From Saposhnikovia divaricata (Eukaryota > Streptophyta > Magnoliopsida > Apiales > Apiaceae), in the NCBI GenBank assembly GCA_036435485.1, contig CM071601.1:185230939-185294938 (forward strand): a stretch of 64,000 nt of DNA, written 5' to 3'. The notes beneath the pieces were generated by a model. The model was not told the DNA's origin and searched no databases. It saw only the letters and a list, made by a program, of their open reading frames with translations. How positions within the stretch are numbered: the stretch's first letter is position 1; each line of letters starts with the position of its first letter. Position numbers and translations under genes: made by a program. Below are positions 54,320-64,000 of this stretch, one piece after another.

Positions 54320-54800
54320 GAGAACACCCCGAAATCATTGTATTCCACAAAAAATTCTCTCTCTCCGGCATTGCATCAAACACCCGTCTAGCCTCCTTTA
54401 AATCCCCTGCTTTTACATACCCAGAAAGCATTGTATTCCACGAACAAACATCTCTCTCAGTCATTTCATCAAACAACCTTCTAGCCCCTCTTAAATCCCC
54501 CGCTTCTACATACCCTGAAATCATTGTATTCCACGAATAATTATCTCTCTCCGGCATTGCATCAAACACCCCTCTAGCCCCCTTTAAATCCTCTGCTTAT
54601 ACATACCCAAAAAGCATTGTATTCCACAAACAAACATCTCTCTCAGTCATTTCATCAAACATCCTTCTAGCCCCTCTTAAATCCCCTACTTTTACATACC
54701 CCGAAATCATTGTATTCCACGAATAAGAATTTCTCTCCGACATTTCATCAAACACCCCTCTAGCCCCCATTAAATCCCCTGCTTTCACATAACCAAAAAC
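54320..54800 (-). repeat. 93-bp PPR motif array with 186-bp higher-order period
   Basis: At least five 31-residue units. Units NSYSWNTMISGYV / DNYSWNTMISGYV alternate with DVCLWNTMLFGYV / DVCSWNTMLSGYV, so a two-unit (62-residue) block is itself duplicated with high DNA identity. Confidence 0.85.
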
Positions 54801-55264
54801 CATTGTAGTCCAAGAAAAAACATCTTTCTACGTCATTCCATCAAACAACTTGTGTGCATCAACTATACACCCACATTTACAATACAATTCCAATAAACGA
54901 TTGTATATAATAACCCCTACTTTAAACCTGTCATTGGTTTTGACATGTTGATGCACTTTTTACCCAGATCAAGTGCTTTATGTTGAAGACAATGCTGCAA
55001 AAGAGTCGAATAGATTGTGTGTGAGGGTGGATCAATGCGGTAGAGTAACTGAATTGCCTCGGATAAGCGCTTGTTTTGACATAAAATGTGGATGGCTTCT
55101 GAGAATTTATTGTGATTGCATAAGTGTTTTACATGTGAATCAGAGTTCAAGAATGTTTTATGAGGGGTTTGATCAGTAGAAGTAGCTAGATTACGAGTTT
55201 GAGAATAAGATGAAAATTTAATTGTTTTTTGCCGCCAATTTGCAACAACTCTCATGTTGTTCAA

Positions 55265-57299
55265 GGACCGAATTGTCTATAATATATCTGTACTAAAGTA
55301 AAATCTCCTACCTCCATTTCCCTCCTCTCTCTCCTCCTATTTTTTTAAAATACATTTACTTTTCTAACCTTCCCTCTCTTCCCAATTTACACACAAATAT
55401 TTTATTATCCCCTTTTCTTCCCTCCCTCATTCTTTTTCTCCTCTCCATTCATATATTATTTTATCACTTTTTTCCCTCAAATCTTATTTTTCCTTCTAAA
55501 TATCTCATTCATATTTTTTCTTATCATCCATTATTTTTATTTACATTTATATTAATATTTGTTTCATTTCATATTTATCACACTTTTCTCAAATGTTGAA
55601 ATTAGTTTTTACATACTATATTTATAAATAAATAGTGTAAGATGAATAAAATTTAATACTCATTAAATTTGTATTTCAAACTTCTTTATTTATGTCTACA
55701 ACTTTCCGTATACACAGTAACTTTTTTTTCCATGATTTTTAAAATTACATATAGCATCTTTATATAAAAAATCAATATTTTTGTTATGTCAATCACTTCT
55801 AAAATTTTTTTAAACAACAACATAATATGTATGAAGAGTATTCTATTTTTCGAATATTTTGAACTTAGAAAATCTAACCAAAATAATTGACTGAGATGAT
55901 ATTTGAAGAGATTCATTACTTGAGGGAGACACGGTAAGCATTGTTAGTAGTGCAGGGATGATAACAGTTCAACTCCAAAAGTGAAATATAATTTCGTAAG
56001 AAACATATATTGATTAAAATTAATGTTAATACTAATATCAATGACTTGGCATCTAGAAATATTTGAAAAAAATTATGTTATTGAATATGAGGGGCCTATA
56101 TTTTTTTGTCACCCCCAAACCACGAACGGGCTGTATATATATAAAAAAATATAGTTTAAACTTTGTTTAATATTTTGATTTTATTAAAGACTATTTTCAT
56201 GGTTAAAAGTGTACACGATGATTGCAACGACCAATACAGCAGCAAATCTAACCGAAGTTCTTTTATAAAAATACATAAATACAATTAACACATTTAAAAT
56301 TTAATTCAAATGGTGATGTAGTAATGTGGGAATGGTTGTTTGTCGAGTGAATAAGAAGGTGAAAAGTGGGAAGAAGATGGGTGTATATGCGTGAGTGAGA
56401 GAAAGTTGTATAGGATAACCAGAATATCATTGAGCATCGTTATGATACCCAAACTACAAATGCATACTGTGCTATTATACCCATTCAGCATATGCGTGAC
56501 TTAAAAATACCTAACGTGCATAAGCGTATTTTTTTTGTTTCCATTGGTATTACCACTGCTACAAATGCGCATTAAAGGATACGGGATACCCCAATATTAA
56601 ATGCGTGTCCAATCCCTTATTTTCCGCCAACCCATCTAAGAACTGTCATTGTTGTCAATTTAGTCTAAAAAATTGTTATTTAGTGACTTCGATCATAAGT
56701 ATTATCACGAAAAATATTATTTTGGTATAAGTTGAAATGTTTCGATTATATAAAATTATTATTTTAATAATTATTTTCCGACTTATATTATATTTATAAA
56801 ATAAAAAGAAGAAAAATTAATATTTCATTCAAAAAATATAAACTGTAACCAAACATAATCTAAAGAAAAAATATGACATACGAGATAATACATTACTTAG
56901 AAACTTATACTCAATACGTCATAATAGTTTCTTTACACTTTTTTTTTTCTATTTTTTAGATGTCTCTCAAATTATTATTGATTGGTCCATCACTTAACTC
57001 ACATAAATTTTTTTAATTTTTCCTCATATTTCATACATTTTTTAAATTTTCATAACCAACTCAAATATAAATAAATGAATACCGAAATTAATGGTGCATA
57101 TACACGGGTATTATCTTGTTCAAGCCAATAAAGTAAAGGAAGGGTAAAGGTAAGTGAAGAGGAGAAAACAAGTCAAGCCTTATAATTAGCCGGCATAAAA
57201 GAAAGCAATATTTTACATATATGTTCGGTTCTCGAATACTTAAAAATTGTTAATTCTTATTCAAAAATATTAACCAAATTACAATATGTAATTCTTACA
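55265..57299. other. Intergenic upstream of the PPR pseudogene
   Basis: A T/C-rich stretch (55300-55560) and AT-rich DNA. The 13-mer GCATATGCGTGAC at 56488-56500 recurs at 59313-59325. No gene is recognised; small frames at 55686-55916 and 56306-56491 have no domain. Confidence 0.6.
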
Positions 57300-58403
57300 T
57301 TATATTAAAGCCAAAATATTGGTTTGATTTTTCATACGGTTATTCTAAATATTTTGGTTTTCTAGTACGGTTATCCTAATTATTAAAATAAATAATAACA
57401 TAATATAATTAATGATAATAAGTCAATTATCTTTTTCAAATTTACATTTATTTGAAAATATTATCTTTTATAAACATCTAAAACATCCATCTTACCGTAT
57501 CTTCCAATCATTAACATTTCATTTCTAATTAAAACACGTTACCTTTTTTATTTAAAAATAATTTTACAATCATTAATATATATCCGAAAAACTCATACCA
57601 TATTTTCCAGTTATTAATAAAATATATTAAAAATCCGTATACGTTCTATATAATAGGGAAACATTAGTGTAGTCCGTAAATAATAGTATATTAAATTATA
57701 TTAAATTAAAATTAAAAAATTTTAAAAAAATGATTATATAAAAACATAATTGTAATATTAAATAAAAGAAACCCGTGCATCGTACGGGCATTAAAAATTT
57801 GTTGGTTCGATTTTCGACACGATCATCCTAATTATTAAAATAAATAATAAAATGATGTAATTAATGATAATTAGCCGAATGCCTTTTTTAATTAAAAGAC
57901 GTTTACTATTAATTGACAATATTAACTTTTATGAACACCTAACATATCGTATCTTCAAATCAATAATATTACTTTTTTAATTAAAACATGTTAATTTTAA
58001 ATTTAAAGCATAATCTTGCAATAATTAATATAACCCCAAAAATATCATATCATATCTTCTAATTACTAACAAAATATAATAGAAATCCATATACACGAAT
58101 AATGATTGTTAGATTTTTAGTAAAAAAATCACAACCGTTAATCTAAGGTTTGAATACATTATATGATTAAATTAATTTACTAAAATTTCAAGATTCGAAT
58201 TCCGTCAATGACATATTTGTTTAAGAATTTTATAATAAAAGTTTTAAACCATGCATATTATTAATTAAATTTACATCAATTTATTTAAATTTAAATTAAA
58301 TAAATTTTTAAAAATTATGTTTATATAAAAGTATTATTGTAACATAAAATAAAATTTATTCAACATCAAAAAAGTCCGTGCATCGCACGGGTTATAAGCT
58401 AGT
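57300..58403 (+). mobile_element. Helitron remnants, non-autonomous
   Basis: A clear 3' end CCGTGC-ATC-GCACGGGTTATAAGCTAGT stops at 58403, and a second degenerate hairpin lies at about 57773-57788. Internal blocks (AATAAATAATAACATAATAT, and similar) match the 10.6-13.3 kb cluster. The 5' end is not defined. Confidence 0.6.
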
Positions 58404-58519
58404 ATCATATAAATTATAGAATACAATATTGTATAAATTAAATATACATAAACAATAAAATGAGCTAATCATATTTTTTTATTACCAATTTTGTGTCACT
58501 ATTTTTTAAGGCGACATCC

Positions 58520-58557
<38 letters not shown>

Positions 58558-58770
58558 CTAGTAATATATAATAATAATAATAATAATTAAATTACTAAGC
58601 AGTGTTCCAAACTTTAGTAATTTATATTATCAGAAAAGTCCTAAATTTTTGAATATTCTCAGAATTAATAATAAGAAATTTAGATATGTACATTTACCTC
58701 TTTGATAACATATAAGAACTTTTCTTGTAAATTTGTGAAGTAATTTATAATTTCGGAAATTTCTTGAAAA

Positions 58771-59556
58771 TTTGCCCAAAATACCCATTTTTTGGGTACC
58801 CACTAACTGAATTACCGACGCGCGGAAAAGGCGACCAAAATACCCATCAAATACGCTACTCACAAAGGCGTAACCCATCACTGTAGCAACTAACTCCGAC
58901 GACCAAAACTCGATTTGGGCGTTTCGATTCCGGGGAATCAAACGTTACAAAACTAGTATGGATGTGTAGAGGGTGAAGAGACGAATCTATTGGTCTGTAT
59001 AACGTGCCTGAAAAACACGGGAGGGGGGTGAACGGAGGGAAAGAAAACTGGTATGCCGGAATCGCGATTTGAAATGTAAAACACGAGATCTCGAATTCTG
59101 GCAAATGAAATGGTATGAAACTTGTATAGGATTGTAGACGGTTAAGAGGCGGTTCAATTGGTGTTTAGTTTGTGACCGGAAGACTACGGGAGAGGGCTGA
59201 ACGAAGAGAGGGAGATAAATCGTCGGCGATCGCCAAATTCTCCATTTGGGGAGAACTCGCGTAATTTTGAGGAAAGTGACGGATGATGTCATCTGACGTC
59301 ATCACGCATGTCGCATATGCGTGACATCGGTTGCGCCGTTACAGCATGCGTATCTTAAAGATATATGTTGATTCTGTAGGCGTATTAATTAACTTACTAC
59401 GTTGTGGTAGGCGTATCCCACAAATTACTCCTCTGCCATGGGCGTATCCGAGAACACTCCTCTGTCATAGGTGTATCCCGTGGATATTTTGGGCGGCTGC
59501 TCGCGAATTTGGGCATTTTGGACAAGAAATAATAAAAAGTGGGTAGAAAGGGCAAT
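58771..59556. mobile_element. Unclassified TIR element, relatively GC-rich
   Basis: Left end TTTGCCCAAAATACCCATTTTT; the right-end complement reads ATTGCCCTTTCTACCCACTTTT, an imperfect inverted repeat. The paralogous site in copy A (about 27830) lacks it. The interior has TGACGTCA, GCATATGC and repeated GGCGTATCC / ACTCCTCTG words. No protein is recognised and no target duplication is clear. Confidence 0.5.
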
Positions 59557-60474
59557 CACCTACTTCAAATATATTAGAAAAAACTAAGTATATGTCTTTT
59601 CATAGATTCGAATTATCATTTATACAAATCGAAATCGAAATTTTAACAAAATCAAATTTTTAAAAATTTTATAATTGAATTTGAATTTATCTTTTTTAAA
59701 TCCGATAGAGTGTGAATTTGGATATGAATATGTTAAAAATATTTTTAACAAATTTTTAGATAATTTTTTTATAATTAATTTTTTCCATATGAATTAGGAT
59801 ATTAAAAAACAAAATTTAGTTTTCAATATTCAAATTAAAGATGAATTCGAATTCTCTTTTCCTATAAATAGAAAAACTTTTATATTTCGAATAGGTTAAA
59901 AATTATTTTCCTATTAAAAATGAAATTTAATTCTTTTATATTTAAATTAGATGAGCTCTAGAAAAAAAATAAGTAATATAATTTAGATGATTTCAAATTG
60001 TTTGAGAATTTTTCTCTATACAATAATAAAGATTGATATGCATATCTAGTTAGCAAAAAAAGATGTGCAGATATTTTTTTAAAAAAAAGAATTTGTAACA
60101 ACGGTTTTCAAAAAAAAAAGAATTTGTAACAACAAATTTTCAAATTGTTACGGGAGGCCGGGAAGGAATGGAGTGTTGACCGGCCGCTGCGCAAGAACAA
60201 ACCCTTGGCGAGCAAGTTTTATTACCGTTGGTAACACTTTCCCATCTCAACTCAAAATCCCTTCTTTCCTCTCTGCGATTTCTCTATTTATATCTCTCTC
60301 TGTGCATCTCTCCCTCTCAATCTCTCTGTATCTCTCTTCTCTGTTGTGTTCCTGTTTTTTTATTGCTCTTCCTTTTCTATATTTCCGTGGGCATCTTCGA
60401 TTTTAGATTTACAAACATATAAACTACATATTACTATTACAAGAATACAACAAGGGTTTTGGGGTTTCATCATA

Positions 60475-61533
60475 ATGTCGAAAAAAATGATCGATCTTCC
60501 TCCGGGATTTAGGTTCAAGCCAAGGGATGATGAACTCATCAATTGCTATCTGAAACCTAGAATTATGGGACAAAAACTCCCATGTAATATTATCAATGAT
60601 GATGTTCCAGTTTACGCCCCTGATTCGACTCCCTGGCTGTTGTTTGATCTCAACAATCCTGATTATTGGATCGACTCCACAACAAACGCTGAGAAGACTC
60701 TTTATGTATTTACGTCCTTATCTAAGATAGCTCCCAATCCCAAACAAACTACTAGAACAAGATGTAATACCCATAAGGGGGCTGGTTGCGGGGCCTGGGT
60801 ACAAAGAACAAAGCGTCTTCCCATAATTGATCGGGATGATAAGGTGATTGGGGGGAAAAGGATGTTGAATTTCGTGATTCATGACATTGATGCTCAATTT
60901 GATCTCGATAATGCTGTTTATTTTAAGATGCATGAGTACTCTTTATGGGGGATTAATGACAATTTGGGTTCTGATCTTGTTCTTTGCAAGATTACTTTCG
61001 ATCCTTGTAAGAAATCCTTTTGTAAGTTGGCTACCAAAACAACTGATCAAGTTTCAAGACGAGGTCGTAAACCCCAAAATAAAAAACCGAACAATAAGAA
61101 TCTTCAAGGAAGCAGTACTTTGACGTCCGAAAGAGTGCCTGTAATGAGTACTACTGTTTACGAGGAAAGTACTAGTTCACATCCATAAAGTTCGGTTGCG
61201 ATAGATGCTAGTGTTGGTAATGGTGATTGGTCTGCAACTGCTCCTTATAACATTGGTGTTCAAGGCTTCGATGAGTTTGATAAGGGGCTGTGTTTTCATG
61301 GCCGGGGAGGTGAGGGTTTGTGTTTTGATGGCCTAGGTGGTGAGGGCCTTTCTTTTGATGACCTAGGTGGTGAGGAGGATCTTCTCGAGTCTTTCGACAT
61401 AGATGGGTTCATGGAGTTCATGAAGTCTGATCCAGAAGTGGAGCCACTTAAAGACGGAACTATCCACGTGCTTGGAAAAAGAAAATCTGAAGAGATGGAT
61501 GATTCATGTCCAGCTAAGAAAATCTGTTTTTGA
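60475..61533 (+). pseudogene. NAC-like gene, copy B (internal nonsense codon)
   Basis: Paralogue of the gene at 35406; about 98% alike by eye. The same NAC subdomains are present (LPPGFRFKPRDDEL ... YFKMHEYSLWG ... LVLCKI). Codon 238 is TAA (61186-61188) where copy A has GAA, leaving a 237-residue product that keeps the whole NAC domain but loses the repeat and acidic tail. Beyond the stop the same frame stays open to 61533, including the GLGGEGL repeats and a tail ending KKICF that copy A has lost by frameshift. ATG chosen at 60475, matching copy A; an upstream in-frame extension to 60346 is leader. It may encode a short DNA-binding-only form. Confidence 0.85.
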
Positions 61534-61959
61534 GATTATTAGAAATAGTAGGTTGAGTTAGTGATAGATGAATGCATTACTTGTTGTCCATACATAGGAT
61601 GTTGTTATGGATGCAAATATTAATGATTTTTACTGAATTTATAGGTTGTCTTTTATTGCATAACATAAGGTTTTGATATATAACAGAATAACGTTTAGCA
61701 ATCCAAGGATTTTTTGTATATCCAGTGATTTAGAAATCCAATATGTTGTGGCATAATCTAACTTTTCTTTTTATATTATAAAATATATGGTGTTGTTTTT
61801 CCGAATATAGTGTTTTCTTTTAAGTTTACATAATTTTATATCATACCATCTTCTTCTTACTTTAAATTAAGGACTATAATGTATGTGAATGAGTTGTGTT
61901 GATAACTAAGAAGTGGAAATATGTGAATGGGAAATTGAATCTTTGTTTAAATGCGGTTT

Positions 61960-62401
61960 TTGGTAATTAGTTTGAAGGAAATGATAACCCCCTGGACAAG
62001 ACTACGACAGCTGAGGCCACTAGAACACTTACTGAATTCTTTCATTCATCTCACAACTCTTATTCAGCAAGAAAAAAGGTTGAGGAGATGTCTAAACTTG
62101 TAAGCGTACCTTTTTCTTTTGAAGATTCCAATGAGTTGATTTTGCTGACAAGTGTATGGGCAGATAAGTAAGATTTTTTTATCTAAACATGTAATTTGAT
62201 GTGCAGAAAGGGACTGTGCTAGATTCAGGAGGCAGTCAAACTAGTTTCTTAATGCAGGCTTTCATTCTAACCAAGCGTTCTTTTGTCAATATGTCAAGGG
62301 ACTTTGCTTGTTACTGGCTGAGGCTTGTAATCTATATTGTGGTCACAGTCTGCACTGGGACAATCTATTTGAATGTTGGGACTAGTTACAATTCTATTCT
62401 G
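61960..62401 (+). pseudogene. ABCG11-like fragment, copy B
   Basis: Same two exons as in copy A: the first ends at 62099 with donor GTAAGC, the second spans 62207-62401 (KGTVLDSGGSQTSF, LTKRSFVNMSRDF, GTIYLNVGTSYNS). Copy B is slightly closer to the family consensus here (SQ, LTKRSF, VGTSYN). No ATP-binding domain. Confidence 0.8.
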
Positions 62402-62459
62402 GTACTTTTATGCTTCTTGCTGTTCACTTTTTGCATGTCCATCACTTTAAAACTTTTTT

Positions 62460-64000
62460 TAACATTATCAATTGTCACAAAGAATTGTGCTATTAATGCA
62501 ATTTGTCTATTAATGAAGTTAGTTTACTGCCCTTTCTTAAAATATATACATAAAAAGTATCATCTAGGCAAACAGCTGGGATTTGCTATTTTTAAAATGG
62601 AATTATTGTTGTATAAAGGCCATGCTTTATAATTCTTTTTAAGCGTGATTTCTACTTATTTGAAGTCTAGTTTTAATTTTTCCATAAAGCTTTAGTCTTT
62701 CTTATGTGACTACAGCTGGTGACTGGTGAGGAGACGTGCATGCGTAACTTACTACATTACTTACATACTGAGCTGCATCATAAAGCACTCTCCTCACTAT
62801 AAAGTCCTCATGTTGGGTCGCATTTTGGGTGGTCTTGCTACATCCCTTTATTTTCAGCATTTGAGTCGTGGCTTGTGGCTAAGCGCAATAAGGTATATGG
62901 TGCTTACAATATTAGAAATTTTTAATACTTGCATGTACATTTTTGTATACGTCCTATGGAAGTTGGAACACGGAAGTATGTCTATAAGTTAAAATCTATG
63001 ATGAGAACCATTTTGTGAATTGATAGAGTCGATGTTTTTGCCTTTTTTTTTTCTTGCATCATAGACCATGTTACTTTCGTAGTTCTTTCAAGATGCATTA
63101 GAATAAAAAAGGTTGATAATTAAGCACATATCCTAGTCCTGACATTTAGTTCTTTGCCCAATTCAATTCTTAGGGTATTCAAAATAGTATATAATGAACA
63201 AACTTAATTTTACTTCTATTATAACAAGTTGACTATGAATTAGCAAGTCAGATTGTGGTACATTAATATTTATAGCAAATCATATGTGCCTTTCTTATAT
63301 TTTATCCTTTATGATATCTTTTCACATCATTTTGGTTTACTTGATGCTTATCAGAGTTGTCTTTTTGAAACAGATGAGAAGATTTTATTATTGGGTGCAA
63401 TACAGTCATTGTTTGAAGGGTCTATATATACCTTTCTGTTTCTCTGGACTCCTGCTTTGAGTCCAAATGATGAGGAAATTCCCCATGGTTTCATTTTTGC
63501 TACTTTCATGTTGGCATCAATGCTCAGAATTTCATTTGCATCTCGCTTGATGGCTCACTCCTCACTTAAATTTGAGAGCTATATGCAGATTGTGCTTGTG
63601 GTTTCTGCTGCCTCTCTGCTGCTTCCCATTTTGACATCGGTGATTTTTTAATTTTCTTTTGTTTTTTGCATATTCCTACTAAACTTGGTTTCTCGACATC
63701 TCTAAATGCTGCTTGTTTTATTTGGAACTGTTATTGGTACCTCCTTCCGAAGAGAAAGGTGGAGGTACTAAATTTGCAGGTTGTCTCCAGCTTCTTGGCT
63801 TTTGTACCTTGGAGGCTTGTGTGGGTATCTTCTGGCCATCTATAATGAAAATGAGGTCCCAATACATTCCTGAAGAGGCTAGAAGCACCATCATGAATCT
63901 TTTCCGTATTTCTTTGAACATATTTGTGTGCGTAGCATTGTACAATGTATGTTTCTGAAAACTTTATTTCTTCTATGGCTTAAAATTTAGCAACAGTTTT
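62460..64000 (+). pseudogene. Transporter (MFSD5-family) pseudogene 2, cut by window end
   Basis: Only 12 bases of exon 2 remain (62716-62727), fused by a deletion of about 225 bp to the exon 3 equivalent (about 62728-62892). Exon 4 is missing with the same breakpoints as in pseudogene 1. Exons 5 (63374-63639) and 6 (63731-63946) have parental lengths, and the exon 6 acceptor is again TG instead of AG. Exons 7 and 8 would lie beyond the window. Confidence 0.92.

Larger units (their letters stand above)
42904..55264 (-). pseudogene. PPR-DYW (PLS-class) gene split by two copia elements
   Basis: An organellar RNA-editing-type pentatricopeptide protein. Host coding pieces are 55264-54256, 48829-48169 and 43091-42904, about 620 codons. 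Order: an Arg-rich N-terminus (MRVVANWRQKTIKFSSYS) that could target an organelle; a run of 31-residue motifs (54830-54300, such as DVCSWNTMLSGYVKAGD); a C-terminal PPR/E region (TGVLSACTRAGL, HYGCVIDLLGRSGRLKEAED, GISWTEI); and the DYW domain with HSEKLAVAF, CVDCH and the final CSCKDYW. Removing element A and one AAATG restores the frame exactly through HSEKLAVAFGI. Other lesions: stops near 54597 and 54827, a frameshift near 54935 and one near 48805. It is non-functional. Confidence 0.9.
58732..64000 (+). repeat. Segmental duplication, copy B (truncated by window end)
   Basis: Colinear with copy A from its left flank to the window end. It lacks copia C and its MITEs, carries an extra TIR element at 58771-59556, and lacks parts of transporter exon 2/intron 2. 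Confidence 0.85.

Noticed and set aside
59331..59546. 71-codon frame with Arg/Pro-rich content
   Set aside because: It lies inside the unclassified TIR element, comes from repeated GGCGTATCC words and has no recognised domain.

Overview
This is nuclear DNA from a flowering plant, most likely a eudicot. The host genes have GT-AG introns and encode plant-type proteins (a retromer subunit, a PLS-class PPR-DYW protein, NAC-like factors). They sit among plant Ty1/copia, Tekay-type Ty3/gypsy, Sirevirus-like, Helitron and MITE sequences. I cannot fix the species. No rRNA, tRNA or CRISPR array is visible.

Layout. 1-7.55 kb: the edge of a minus-strand Sirevirus-like copia LTR, then the 3' end of a Tekay/Del chromovirus with a decayed chromodomain and a very long (about 4.4 kb) LTR. 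7.55-13.3 kb: AT-rich DNA with nested MITEs and a stack of non-autonomous Helitrons that ends next to the VPS26 promoter. 13.8-18.6 kb: an intact 11-exon VPS26 gene (301 aa, retromer). 20.3-24.3 kb: an intact 8-exon major-facilitator gene of the molybdate-anion transporter (MFSD5) family (461 aa). 24.8-27.1 kb: a LINE-like insertion and nested Tourist-like MITEs. 28.6-34.8 kb: an old minus-strand copia element (C). 35.4-39.6 kb: a module made of a NAC-like gene, an ABCG11-like two-exon fragment and a dead copy of the transporter gene. 42.2-55.3 kb: a NIPA-like magnesium transporter remnant and a PPR-DYW pseudogene, both minus strand; the PPR gene is split by two complete copia elements (A, plus strand; B, minus strand) with perfect target duplications. 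57.3-58.4 kb: Helitrons. 58.7-64 kb: a second copy of the NAC/ABCG/transporter module, cut by the window end.

How it fits together. VPS26 and the MFSD5-family gene are the only clearly intact host genes. The two modules share old damage (a lost exon 4 and a lost exon-6 acceptor), so the transporter part was dead before it was copied. The NAC-like copies are about 98% alike by eye, and each carries a different disabling lesion. Paralogous segments act as empty sites for several insertions, which allows their order to be worked out from this window alone. The strangest regulatory structures are (CT)n tracts lying directly on 5' splice sites of both intact genes, a complementary GA tract in the transporter 5' leader, and a long inverted repeat inside VPS26 intron 4.
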